Assembly: GCF_000737765.1 (NCBI RefSeq)
Contig: NZ_JPRI01000002.1
Coordinates: 1 to 64,000 of the forward strand
Origin: Chryseobacterium vrystaatense
Lineage (GTDB): Bacteria > Bacteroidota > Bacteroidia > Flavobacteriales > Weeksellaceae
Reading direction: 5' to 3'
DNA: 64,000 nucleotides
The notes under the pieces were generated by a model. It was given only the letters and a program-made list of their open reading frames with translations, did no database searches and was not told where the DNA came from. Below are positions 1 to 8,094 of this stretch, piece by piece (within the stretch, counting starts at the first letter, position 1; each line of letters starts with the position of its first letter). The translations under genes and the position numbers were made by a program.

Positions 1-540
1 TATGTCGGATTGGTAGAACGTTTTTACTACATACCAACAAGACTTAGATAATGTGCAAAATAGTTCATCGTATTCTTTTGTCTTGAAATAAAAGAATCAA
101 AAATTCAAGACTGGGAAACTTCCGCTAAAAATAAACCCTGTTCTCTAAAAATTCTAAAACTTGCGCGGTAGAACCCTATGTTAAGAATCAAATTTTATCC
201 CGCGCTTCGGACAGTAGAATTTTCTTTACGTTCACAGGATTGATTTTATTAACGCTCCATTTTCCTATGTCGGATTGGTAGAACGTTTTTACTACATACC
301 AACAAGACTTAGATAATGTGCAAAATAGTTCATCGTATTCTTTTGTCTTGAAACAAAAGAATCAAAAATTCAAGACCGGGAAACTTCCGCTAAAAATAAA
401 TCCTGTTCTCTAAAAATTCTAAAACTCGCGCGGTAGAACCCTATGTTAAGAATCAAATTTTATCCCGCGCTTCGGACAGTAGAATTTTCTTTACGTTCAT
501 AGGATTGATTTTATTAACGCTCCATTTTCCTATGTCGGAT
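1..540. repeat. Tandem 265-bp intergenic repeat, two copies plus a partial third
   Basis: The block beginning TATGTCGGATTGGTAGAACG at position 1 recurs at 266, and its first ten bases recur at 531, giving a period of 265 bp. The two full copies differ at only about five positions, so the duplication is recent or homogenised. Inside each copy an 8-base inverted repeat (GTCTTGAA ... TTCAAGAC) surrounds an A-rich stretch. A diverged copy of the same element lies at about 17967-18180. The partial third copy is followed at about 561 by the TCTTTTGTCTTGAAAC motif again. No convincing ORF is present. The first copy may extend beyond the window edge. It looks like a dispersed non-coding repeat family. 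Confidence 0.85.
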
Positions 541-584
541 TTATGAGGGTTATATCATCTTCTTTTGTCTTGAAACTTTTAAAT

Positions 585-1844
585 TTAGATAAGCAGATTC
601 ATTAACGATGGATCATTGTTCAGATAATTAACGAAAAATTCATATTTCTTCATGTTATTAAGCAGTGGAGTAAAATCGTCGCTATGTTTAAGTGCGATAC
701 CTACCACAGCAATTCCCTTCTCTTTAGAATTTTTTTTGGTATATTCAAAAGTGGTAATGTCATCATTGGGTCCCAGGACATTCATTACAAAGCTTTTCAG
801 AGCTCCGGGACGCTGTGCAAATCTTACGAGAAAATAGTGTTTTAACCCAGCATACAAAAGAGCTTTTTCTTTGATCTCTTCCATCCGTGTAATATCATTA
901 TTGCTTCCGCTGATAATACATACGACATTTTTCCCTTTAATCTGGTCTTTATATTTTTCCAGTACCGCCACAGAAAGGGCTCCCGCTGGTTCTACCACCA
1001 CAGCATCTTTATTGTAGAGGGAAAGAATGGTTTCACAAACCATTCCTTCATCCACTACAGCCATATCATGTAAAACATCTTTGCAAATCTCAAAATTGAG
1101 ATCCCCTACTTTCTGTACTGCCGCACCATCCACAAACCGGCTGATCTTTTCAAGCAGGACAGGTTTTCCTTTTTCCAGTGCTTTTTTCATACTTGCGGCC
1201 GCAGCAGGTTCTACTCCTATGATCTTTGTCTTTGGAGACAGTTCCCGGAATACTGTACAAATTCCCGCCGCTAGACCTCCACCTCCTATCGGAACGAAAA
1301 CGTAATCAACAGGCTCATCCGACTGTTCAAGAATTTCCAGTGCAGCCGTTGCCTGACCATCAATAATATTCTGGTCATCAAAAGGATGAATAAATATTCC
1401 CGCACGGTCATCACAGAACTTTACAGCCGCATCTTTAGCTTCATCAAAAGTGTCCCCATAAAGGACAATATCGATATAATTCCCTCCAAACATTTTTACC
1501 TGCTCCAGCTTTTGCCCCGGTGTAGGCAAAGGCATAAAAACAGTTCCTTTCACCTTCATTGTGCTGCATGCGAAAGCAACTCCCTGAGCATGATTTCCTG
1601 CACTGGCACAAACCACTCCCTTCGCAAGATCTTCAGGAGACATTACTGCCATTTTATTGTAAGCACCCCTTATTTTGTAAGATCTCACCCTCTGCAGGTC
1701 TTCTCTTTTAAAGCTTACCTTCGCATGATATCGGTCAGAAAGATTATTATTGATCGCCAAAGGTGTTCTTACCACAATATTTTTGAGCCTTCCCGCTGCT
1801 TTATAGACGTTGTCCAAAACAGAGGGATACGTTTCTTTTTCCAT
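585..1844 (-). CDS. ilvA: Threonine dehydratase (threonine ammonia-lyase), biosynthetic
   Basis: Cytoplasmic PLP enzyme converting threonine to 2-oxobutanoate, the committed step to isoleucine. The PLP lysine lies in SYKIRGAYN (about residue 57), the SAGNHAQG loop at 81-88 and the glycine loop PIGGGG at about 185-190. The C-terminal 90 residues look like a single ACT-like regulatory domain, which makes this the short (about 420-residue) IlvA type. The start at 1844 is 11 bp after the ilvC stop; a longer frame from 1904 would overlap ilvC and add a non-conserved N-terminus, so I reject it. It is the last gene of the ilvEDBNCA operon. No terminator is obvious before the repeat block downstream. 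Confidence 0.95.
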   Translation of the reverse strand: MEKETYPSVLDNVYKAAGRLKNIVVRTPLAINNNLSDRYHAKVSFKREDLQRVRSYKIRGAYNKMAVMSPEDLAKGVVCASAGNHAQGVAFACSTMKVKGTVFMPLPTPGQKLEQVKMFGGNYIDIVLYGDTFDEAKDAAVKFCDDRAGIFIHPFDDQNIIDGQATAALEILEQSDEPVDYVFVPIGGGGLAAGICTVFRELSPKTKIIGVEPAAAASMKKALEKGKPVLLEKISRFVDGAAVQKVGDLNFEICKDVLHDMAVVDEGMVCETILSLYNKDAVVVEPAGALSVAVLEKYKDQIKGKNVVCIISGSNNDITRMEEIKEKALLYAGLKHYFLVRFAQRPGALKSFVMNVLGPNDDITTFEYTKKNSKEKGIAVVGIALKHSDDFTPLLNNMKKYEFFVNYLNNDPSLMNLLI

Positions 1845-1855
1845 TGTTTTTTGAG

Positions 1856-2902
1856 TTAATTGTTCTCCGGTCTGAGACTGCGGACGGTTTTTCCGGCTCT
1901 CCACATTTCGCTTTCTCTAAGTTCGGTAAGCTCCACTTCAAGTTTTTCTCTGTAATCATGTTTGCTGTTACTGTCTATTGAACGCTGGGCTTCATTTCCT
2001 GTAGCAACGCTGTCGTATAACTCCTCAAATAACGGAGAAGTGGCATCTCTGAAACGTTTCCACCAGTCCAGAGCTCCTCTTTGAGCTGTTGTGCTGCAGT
2101 TTGCATACATCCAGTCCATTCCGTTTTCTGCAACTAAAGGCATTAATGACTGCGTCAGTTCTTCCACTGTTTCGTTAAAGGCTTCTGAAGGACTGTGTCC
2201 GTTTTTTCTCAGTACATCATATTGTGCTGCAAATATTCCCTGTACAGCCCCCATTAATGTTCCTCTTTCTCCTGCAAGATCACTGAATACTTCTTTTTTA
2301 AAATCTGTTTCAAATAAATATCCGCTTCCGATTGCTATTCCCAATGCAGTCACTCTTTCTCTTGCTTTTCCGGTAGCATCCTGATACACAGCAAAGCTGC
2401 TGTTGAGTCCTCGATCCTGCAGAAACATTCTTCTTAATGATGTCCCTGATCCTTTCGGTGCTACGAGAAATACATCAACATCTTCCGGAGGAACAATTCC
2501 TGTACGCTCGTTAAATGTAATTCCAAAACCATGAGAAAAATACAGTGCTTTTCCCGGAGTAAGGTGTTGTTTTACTTTAGGCCAGTATTCGATCTGTGCC
2601 GCATCACTTAAGAGGTAACAGATAATAGTTCCTTTCTGCAGGGCTTCTTCTATTTCAAATAAGGTTTCTCCCGGTACAAATCCGTCTGCCACTGCTTTGT
2701 CCCAGGATTTTGAATTTTTTCGCTGGCCAACAATTACATGAATCCCATTGTCCTTCTGGTTAAGCGCCTGTCCGGGCCCCTGTACTCCATATCCGATGAC
2801 CGCTACTACCTCATCTTTCAATACTTCCTGTGCCTTCTGCAATGGAAACTCCTCTCTTGTCACTACGTTTTCTTCTACTCCGCCAAAATTCAATTTTGCC
2901 AT
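1856..2902 (-). CDS. ilvC: Ketol-acid reductoisomerase
   Basis: Converts acetolactate or acetohydroxybutyrate to the dihydroxy acid with NADPH and Mg2+ in valine, leucine and isoleucine synthesis. The N-terminal Rossmann motif GYGVQGPG is at residues 37-44. SHGFGI and VAPKGSG lie in the cofactor domain, and the helical knotted C-terminal domain carries acidic metal ligands in DLAGERGTLMG and in ETVEELTQ. At 348 residues it is slightly longer than the common 330-residue class I enzyme. It lies between ilvN (51-bp gap) and ilvA (11-bp gap) in the operon. Confidence 0.95.
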   Translation of the reverse strand: MAKLNFGGVEENVVTREEFPLQKAQEVLKDEVVAVIGYGVQGPGQALNQKDNGIHVIVGQRKNSKSWDKAVADGFVPGETLFEIEEALQKGTIICYLLSDAAQIEYWPKVKQHLTPGKALYFSHGFGITFNERTGIVPPEDVDVFLVAPKGSGTSLRRMFLQDRGLNSSFAVYQDATGKARERVTALGIAIGSGYLFETDFKKEVFSDLAGERGTLMGAVQGIFAAQYDVLRKNGHSPSEAFNETVEELTQSLMPLVAENGMDWMYANCSTTAQRGALDWWKRFRDATSPLFEELYDSVATGNEAQRSIDSNSKHDYREKLEVELTELRESEMWRAGKTVRSLRPENN

Positions 2903-2953
2903 TTTCTTAAATTTTTATGTATTGTTAATTATTATTTCACTTTTTACTGATGA

Positions 2954-3235
2954 TCAGCTGGCATGTCCTACCGCTGTCAGGTATGGGTTTTTGTGATAAT
3001 GAACTTCCAGTACGTCCACCTGCTTTTCGATCTGTCTGGTAATCTTCTGTACAGATTCTTCTGTTTCTCTGATAACAATGACAAACTTTTTCACTTTTTC
3101 CATTTCGGAGGGCCCGGCATTGAAATTCACAATAGAAATTCTTCTTCTTGAAAAAATCGCATTGATCCTTCCGATCAATCCCAGATAATCTTCTGTGTAG
3201 GCCGTAATGGTGTATTCTTTGTTTTCTGATTTCAT
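2954..3235 (-). CDS. ilvN: Acetolactate synthase small (regulatory) subunit, short form
   Basis: A 93-residue ACT-domain protein (ITAYTEDYLGLIGRINAIF, then RRRISIVNFNAG) directly downstream of the catalytic subunit gene, with an 18-bp gap. Small subunits of this kind bind valine and stimulate and feedback-regulate IlvB. The usual IlvN is about 160-190 residues with a second C-terminal ACT-like domain; here only the first domain is present, as in enterobacterial IlvM. The 51-bp gap to ilvC leaves no room for a frameshifted remainder, so the short form appears genuine. Function is inferred from ACT similarity and operon position. Confidence 0.85.
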   Translation of the reverse strand: MKSENKEYTITAYTEDYLGLIGRINAIFSRRRISIVNFNAGPSEMEKVKKFVIVIRETEESVQKITRQIEKQVDVLEVHYHKNPYLTAVGHAS

Positions 3236-3253
3236 CTTTTCCTATTTATATTG

Positions 3254-4978
3254 TTATGTCTTATTATGAGTCAGTACAATCTCTGAAACGCTTTTTCCCT
3301 GAGGAATCATGGGAAAAACATTATGCTCTTTTCCCGTCATTACTTCCAGAAGGAAAGCTCCTTTATGATGAAGCATTTCACTGAGACCTTCTTCTAATTC
3401 TTCCCTTTGATCTATTTTTCTTCCCGGAATATGATATCCTTTGGCAACCTGCACAAAATCCGGACTCTGAATATCTACCGAAGAATACCGTTCTTCATGA
3501 AACAGTTCCTGCCACTGTCTTACCATTCCCAGATAGCAGTTATTCAGAATCAAGATCTTAATATCGGGTTGATACTGCATCAGTGTTCCCAGTTCCTGGA
3601 TATTCATTTGTGCACCTCCATCGCCCATTATCGCAATAACAGGACGGTTTGTTCCGTAAGCCGCTCCTATGGCAGCGGGAAGAGAGAATCCCATGGTTCC
3701 CAACCCCCCGCTGGTAATATTACTTCTGGAATGTCTGAAGCTGGAGTATCTGCAGGCCGCCATTTGATGCTGCCCTACATCGCTTACAATGACAGCTTCG
3801 CCAAGTGTCATACCACTCAGGTGGCGAATCACTTCTCCCATTGTAATTTCACCTTCTGAAGGATACAGCTCATCATTTATCAGATTAAGATGTTCTATGT
3901 CATAGCAATCCTTAAACTTTTGATGCCAGGACGTATGTTCTCGTGGTTCTATCCACTGGGTAAGAAGCGGTAATGTTTCTTTACAGTTTCCCAGAACGGG
4001 GACATCAACTTTTACATTTTTATTGATCTCTGCCTTGTCAATATCAAGATGGATGATTTTCGCCTGTTTTGCGTACTGATCAAGTCTTCCGGTCACCCGG
4101 TCATCAAAGCGCATTCCCACTGCGATCAGGACGTCACATTCATTGGTAAGGATATTGGGTCCGTAGTTTCCATGCATTCCTACCATTCCTACGGCTTGCG
4201 GGTGGTCTGTGGGAATAGCACTCATTCCTAAAACTGTCCACGCCACTGGAATTCCGGATTTCTCTGCAAACTCCAAAAATTCTTTTTCTGCTTTTCCCAA
4301 CATAATTCCCTGCCCGGCAATAATAAAAGGGCGTTCTGCATGATTGATCAACAAAGATGCTTTTTCAATATTTTCTATATTGGGAACAGGATCCGGTCTG
4401 TAGCTTCTCAAAGAATCACAGGGAGTATAGCCCTGATTGAAAACCTTTTGCAGCTGTGCATTTTTTGTGACATCAATCAGCACCGGGCCGGGACGTCCTG
4501 ATTTTGCGATATAGAAGGCTTTGGCCAATACTTCAGAAAGTTCATCGGCATCGGTTACCTGATAATTCCATTTGGTAACCGGGCTTGTCACATTCATTAC
4601 ATCTATTTCCTGAAAAGCATCAGTTCCCAGAAGATGGTCAAACACCTGCCCTGTAATACATACAATTGGAGTATTATCGAGCAGTGCGTCAGCTAGTCCT
4701 GTTACCAGATTGGTTGCACCGGGCCCGCTGGTAGCCAGCACGACTCCGACTTCTCCAGATACTCTGGCAAAACCCTGTGCTGCATGAACTGCTCCCTGCT
4801 CGTGACGCACAAGAATATGTTCGAGCTGATCTTTATAATCGTACAGTGCATCATATATTGGGATAATAGCTCCTCCCGGATATCCGAATATGGTTTTTAC
4901 CCCTTCTTGAATAAATGCTTCAAGGATAATCCTGCTGCCACTGATTTCGGTGTTTGCGGATATATGTAAATTCTCCAT
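3254..4978 (-). CDS. ilvB: Acetolactate synthase large (catalytic) subunit
   Basis: ThDP- and FAD-dependent enzyme that condenses pyruvate with pyruvate or 2-oxobutanoate. The N-terminal Pyr domain has FGYPGGAIIPIYDAL and the catalytic glutamate in RHEQGAVHAAQG. The central domain follows, and the C-terminal PP domain has the ThDP-binding GDGGAQMNIQEL with a later NN. It is 574 residues from the start at 4978 (MENLHISANTE), which is 11 bp after the ilvD stop; the frame also runs to 5014 but would then overlap ilvD. It pairs with the short IlvN encoded downstream. Confidence 0.95.
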   Translation of the reverse strand: MENLHISANTEISGSRIILEAFIQEGVKTIFGYPGGAIIPIYDALYDYKDQLEHILVRHEQGAVHAAQGFARVSGEVGVVLATSGPGATNLVTGLADALLDNTPIVCITGQVFDHLLGTDAFQEIDVMNVTSPVTKWNYQVTDADELSEVLAKAFYIAKSGRPGPVLIDVTKNAQLQKVFNQGYTPCDSLRSYRPDPVPNIENIEKASLLINHAERPFIIAGQGIMLGKAEKEFLEFAEKSGIPVAWTVLGMSAIPTDHPQAVGMVGMHGNYGPNILTNECDVLIAVGMRFDDRVTGRLDQYAKQAKIIHLDIDKAEINKNVKVDVPVLGNCKETLPLLTQWIEPREHTSWHQKFKDCYDIEHLNLINDELYPSEGEITMGEVIRHLSGMTLGEAVIVSDVGQHQMAACRYSSFRHSRSNITSGGLGTMGFSLPAAIGAAYGTNRPVIAIMGDGGAQMNIQELGTLMQYQPDIKILILNNCYLGMVRQWQELFHEERYSSVDIQSPDFVQVAKGYHIPGRKIDQREELEEGLSEMLHHKGAFLLEVMTGKEHNVFPMIPQGKSVSEIVLTHNKT

Positions 4979-4989
4979 TATATTTGATA

Positions 4990-6669
4990 TTAAGTGATTT
5001 CGTCTGTTACACAACCTTCGGCAGCTGATGACACGGTGAGTGCATATTTGTACAACAGTCCTTTTTTTACTTTAAGCTCGGGTTTTTGCCACCCTTTCTT
5101 TCTCTCTTTGATCTCTTCTTCGGAGACTTTCAGCTGTATGGTATTATTGACTGCATCTATTTCAATAAGGTCATTGTCTTTTACAAAAGCGATAAGACCA
5201 CCCTCATATGCCTCGGGAGTTATGTGTCCCACTACGAAACCATGAGTCCCTCCACTGAATCTACCGTCAGTAATCAAAGCTACGCTTCCGCCCAGGCCTG
5301 CACCGATAAGAGCGCTGGTTGGTTTCAGCATTTCAGGCATTCCCGGTGCGCCCTTGGGTCCTTCATGACGAATTACAATCACGTCGCCCTGCTGAACTCT
5401 TCCGTTTTCAATGCCCTGGATCAAATCTTTTTCGCCATCAAATACTCTTGCTTTCCCCGAAAATTTTTCGCCTTCTTTTCCTGTGATCTTCGCTACACTT
5501 CCTTTTTCTGCCAGGTTTCCGTAAAGTATTCTCAGGTGCCCCGTTTCTTTGATGGGATCTGATAAGGGTCTGATGATTTTTTGTTTTGTAAAATCAAGAC
5601 TTGGAACATTCTCAAGATTTTCAGCGATGGTTTTTCCGGTAACTGTTAAACAGTCTCCATGCAGTAGACCTTCTTCAAGCAAGTATTTCATTACAGCTGG
5701 TGTTCCTCCGTGGTTATGAAGATCCTGCATCAGGTATTTTCCGCTCGGCTTAAGATCTGCCAATACCGGTGTGATATCGCTCATTTTCTGGAAATCATCC
5801 TGAGTTACGGAAACGCCTACACTTTTTGTCATTGCGATAAAATGGAGAACGGCATTGGTGCTGCCTCCAAGAATGATGATCAGACGAAGTGCATTTTCGA
5901 AAGCTTTACGCGTCATGATATCTGATGGTTTGATATCTCTTTCGAGCAATATTTTGATGTACTTTCCTGCTTCCAGACATTCATTCTGCTTTTCTTTACT
6001 TAGTGCCGGATTGGAAGAGGAGTATGGAAGACTCATTCCGAGAGCTTCTATGGCTGAAGACATCGTATTAGCGGTATACATTCCTCCGCATGCTCCTGCT
6101 CCCGGACAGGAGTTTTTGATAACCCCGTTGAAATCTTCTTCTGAAATTTCTCCGGCAATCTTTTTCCCCAAGGCTTCAAAAGCTGAAACTATATTGAGCG
6201 GTTCATTCTTATAACATCCGGGGGCAATTGTACCTCCATACACCATGATGGATGGTCTGTCCAGTCTTCCCATCGCAATAATGGTTCCCGGCATATTCTT
6301 GTCACAGCCGGGTAAAGCAATAATCCCGTCGTAATATTGCGCCCCGCAGATTGCCTCGATGCTGTCTGCTATAACATCCCGGCTTACCAGTGAATACCGC
6401 ATTCCGTCTGTGCCGTTGCTCATCCCGTCACTTACGCCTATGGTATTGAATATCAATCCTGCAAGACCGTGATTCCAGGTTCCTTTTTTTACAACCTTTG
6501 CAAGATCATTAAGGTGCATATTACAGGTATTCCCATCATAGCCCATACTCGCTATTCCTATCTGGGCTTTCTGCATATCATCATCTGTGAAACCTATTCC
6601 GTAAAGCATTGCTTTTGCAGCGGGTTGTTCCTTGTTCTGTGTGAATGTTTTTGAATATTTATTTAACAT
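4990..6669 (-). CDS. ilvD: Dihydroxy-acid dehydratase
   Basis: Iron-sulfur dehydratase that makes 2-keto acids from dihydroxy acids, the third common step of branched-chain amino acid synthesis. Cluster and Mg ligands are visible in [18 protein letters not shown] and the preceding [11 protein letters not shown]. The substrate-site GRFSGGTHG is near the C-terminus. I place the start at MLNKYSKTF (6669), which matches the usual family N-terminus; an in-frame ATG at 6681 adds four residues and cannot be excluded. It is separated from ilvE by 213 bp, which hold a possible secondary promoter. Confidence 0.93.
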   Translation of the reverse strand: MLNKYSKTFTQNKEQPAAKAMLYGIGFTDDDMQKAQIGIASMGYDGNTCNMHLNDLAKVVKKGTWNHGLAGLIFNTIGVSDGMSNGTDGMRYSLVSRDVIADSIEAICGAQYYDGIIALPGCDKNMPGTIIAMGRLDRPSIMVYGGTIAPGCYKNEPLNIVSAFEALGKKIAGEISEEDFNGVIKNSCPGAGACGGMYTANTMSSAIEALGMSLPYSSSNPALSKEKQNECLEAGKYIKILLERDIKPSDIMTRKAFENALRLIIILGGSTNAVLHFIAMTKSVGVSVTQDDFQKMSDITPVLADLKPSGKYLMQDLHNHGGTPAVMKYLLEEGLLHGDCLTVTGKTIAENLENVPSLDFTKQKIIRPLSDPIKETGHLRILYGNLAEKGSVAKITGKEGEKFSGKARVFDGEKDLIQGIENGRVQQGDVIVIRHEGPKGAPGMPEMLKPTSALIGAGLGGSVALITDGRFSGGTHGFVVGHITPEAYEGGLIAFVKDNDLIEIDAVNNTIQLKVSEEEIKERKKGWQKPELKVKKGLLYKYALTVSSAAEGCVTDEIT

Positions 6670-6882
6670 ATTATCCTGCATTTGCTGTTGTTATCATCTC
6701 TCAGTGTGATATCAGAAATTTCAATTTTTTCGGAATTCATAAATGAAGCTTTTACTTAATTTTGATCCAAAACTACAGTTTGTAATATCTTTTTCATTTT
6801 CAATTTTATGAAAATTACAATATCCAACCGTTTGAAAAATAGACACAATTAACTGATAATCAATATTTTAAATTCTATAAAT
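6670..6882 (-). promoter_or_regulatory. ilvE-ilvD intergenic region with possible internal promoter
   Basis: This 213-bp gap is far longer than the others in the operon. On the minus strand a TAGTTTTG box (plus-strand CAAAACTA, 6768-6775) fits the Bacteroidetes -7 pattern TAnnTTTG, but no well-spaced -33 TTG is seen. No hairpin terminator was noticed. It may allow ilvD-A expression independently of the attenuators upstream of ilvE. Confidence 0.3.
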
Positions 6883-7755
6883 TTACAATGACAGAAGTCT
6901 TACCTGTTTCTGATAGGCCTTCTGTACCTTTTCACTTCTTGTGTCGCTCCAGTTTTTGGTAAACGGAACATCATCCAAAGAATCCAGGGCCACAATTTCC
7001 GCCGCTGTCCCACAAAAAAAAGCGGCATCAGCTCCTCTCATATCTTCGGGTTTAAAGAAGGTTTCTTTAACGGGAATATGAAGGTCACTGCATATTTCAA
7101 AAACGGTCTGTCTTGTGATCCCCGGCAGTATGCTTCCTTTTGCAGGTGTATATAATGTTCCGTCTTTTTCGTAGAATATATTGGCTCCTGAGCTTTCAGC
7201 AACATTTCCGTACTCATCGAGTAAAAGGGCTTCATCATAACCTTTGTCTTTGGCATCCTGACAGGCCAGAATAGAATTGACGTAGTGTCCGCTTACTTTG
7301 GCTTCTACTTTAAAAGCATTAGGATTTGGGCGTTGAAAACCGGAGGTCATGATCTTCATTTTGTCTGCGAGATAGCCGTTGCTCCATTCCCAGGCAAGCA
7401 GAGACAGATAGGATTCTTTACCTTTGGAAAGAGACATATTAGGGGAGCAGGTCACCAATGGCCGGATATAGGCATCTTTGAATCCATTACGTTCCAAAAG
7501 CTCATAGGTAAGACCTGTAAGCTGGCTGACTGAATAATCAAAGGGGATGTGCATCAATTCTGCTGATCTTTTCAGTCTTTCATAATGTTCTTCTGCTTTA
7601 AAGATTCTGGTTCCATGATTGGTAGCATAGGATTTAATACCTTCAAAAACAGAATAACCATAGTGAAGAGACTGTCCGTAAAGATCCATTCCAGCTTCTC
7701 CGGCTTTCAAGAAGTTTCCATTAAAATACACGATAGTTTTGTCGCTGTAATACAT
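6883..7755 (-). CDS. ilvE: Branched-chain amino acid aminotransferase (class IV)
   Basis: PLP fold type IV aminotransferase interconverting branched-chain 2-keto acids and Val, Leu and Ile. Seen: the N-terminal YFNGNFL and LHYGYSVFEGIKSY, the PLP lysine in VEAKVSGHYVNS, ESSGANIF, and a C-terminal GTAAEIVALDSLDD. It has 290 residues from the start at 7755 (MYYSDKTIVYFNG); the frame extends to 7779, which would crowd the upstream terminator. It is the first structural gene after the two tandem attenuators, 33 nt from the second terminator stem. Confidence 0.93.
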   Translation of the reverse strand: MYYSDKTIVYFNGNFLKAGEAGMDLYGQSLHYGYSVFEGIKSYATNHGTRIFKAEEHYERLKRSAELMHIPFDYSVSQLTGLTYELLERNGFKDAYIRPLVTCSPNMSLSKGKESYLSLLAWEWSNGYLADKMKIMTSGFQRPNPNAFKVEAKVSGHYVNSILACQDAKDKGYDEALLLDEYGNVAESSGANIFYEKDGTLYTPAKGSILPGITRQTVFEICSDLHIPVKETFFKPEDMRGADAAFFCGTAAEIVALDSLDDVPFTKNWSDTRSEKVQKAYQKQVRLLSL

Positions 7756-7787
7756 TGTATGGGGTTTAAAAATTAACAAATGGGTAT

Positions 7788-7818
7788 AAAAAAAGCCCTC
7801 TCACGATGTGAGAGGGCT
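7788..7818 (-). terminator. Second ilv attenuator terminator
   Basis: Perfect 11-bp stem (AGCCCTCTCAC / GTGAGAGGGCT, 7794-7818) with a 3-nt loop. On the minus strand a run of seven T follows. It stands between leader peptide 2 and ilvE. The 5' arm CCCTCTCAC can instead pair with GTGAGAAGG at the end of leader peptide 2 (7845-7853), with 8 of 9 bases matching; this gives a mutually exclusive antiterminator. Confidence 0.9.
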
Positions 7819-7849
7819 GCAAAATATGTATAGTCATACTCTATCCTTC

Positions 7850-7906
7850 TCACAGACGCAAGGGAATAATAATGACGATAATAATTACGGTTAATAACTG
7901 ATACAT
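7850..7906 (-). CDS. Branched-chain leader peptide 2
   Basis: An 18-codon ORF, too short for ordinary gene calling, reads MYQLLTVIIIVIIIPLRL and stops with TGA. Twelve of its eighteen residues are Ile, Val or Leu, with runs of three Ile codons either side of one Val codon. The stop codon lies inside GTGAGAAGG, a near copy of the 3' arm of the terminator just downstream. In classical attenuation a ribosome stalled for lack of charged Ile, Val or Leu tRNA would free this segment to pair with the terminator 5' arm, while a ribosome finishing the peptide would mask it and let the terminator form. Function is inferred from this arrangement. Confidence 0.88.
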   Translation of the reverse strand: MYQLLTVIIIVIIIPLRL

Positions 7907-7918
7907 AATTTCTGAAAT

Positions 7919-7948
7919 AAAAAAAGCCGCTTCAATATGAAACGGCTT
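7919..7948 (-). terminator. First ilv attenuator terminator
   Basis: On the minus strand AAGCCGTTTCA-TAT-TGAAGCGGCTT forms an 11-bp stem with one G-U pair, followed by TTTTTT. It lies 22 nt after the stop of leader peptide 1. The eight bases GAAGCGGC of the 3' arm (plus strand GCCGCTTC, 7926-7933) recur exactly inside the end of leader 1 (7978-7985). That second copy can pair with the 5' arm as an antiterminator. Confidence 0.9.
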
Positions 7949-7970
7949 ATATAATTTAAATTAAAATATT

Positions 7971-8054
7971 TTACAATGCCGCTTCCTTACTGCTGTTAAT
8001 GACAACAATAATTGTAGAAATGACCATAATATTTTTCTGATTCGTAAAATTCAT
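7971..8054 (-). CDS. Branched-chain leader peptide 1
   Basis: A 27-codon ORF (28 with the TAA stop), beginning MNFTNQKNI and carrying MVISTIIVVI at residues 10-19, that is, eight Ile/Val codons between positions 9 and 19. The last codons contain GAAGCGGC, an exact copy of part of the 3' arm of the terminator 22 nt downstream. The last Ile codon is about 12 nt before this segment, the right distance for a stalled ribosome to leave it free. The start is only 4 nt from a TACATTTG -7 box, so the mRNA may be leaderless. It is the first of two consecutive attenuation modules before ilvE. Confidence 0.88.
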   Translation of the reverse strand: MNFTNQKNIMVISTIIVVINSSKEAAL

Positions 8055-8058
8055 ACTG

Positions 8059-8088
8059 CAAATGTATTAATTTTTAAATACTGAACAA
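8059..8088 (-). promoter_or_regulatory. Promoter of the ilv operon
   Basis: Minus strand: TTG (8086-8088), 19-bp spacer, TACATTTG (8059-8066), a full match to the Bacteroidetes primary sigma consensus TTG-N19-TAnnTTTG. Transcription should start at about 8051-8056, on or next to the ATG of leader peptide 1. It lies between folP and the leader. Confidence 0.75.
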
Positions 8089-8094
8089 GTTTTT

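Noticed and set aside
1..540. CRISPR array
   Set aside because: The 265-bp period with near-identical full units is not repeat-spacer architecture, and no cas genes are nearby.
1845..1904. N-terminal extension of ilvA to 1904
   Set aside because: It overlaps the end of ilvC and adds residues without similarity to the family; the ATG at 1844 lies 11 bp after the ilvC stop, the same spacing as ilvD-ilvB.
5086..5562. 158-codon plus-strand ORF inside ilvD
   Set aside because: Antisense shadow of a well-conserved gene; the product has no recognisable domain.
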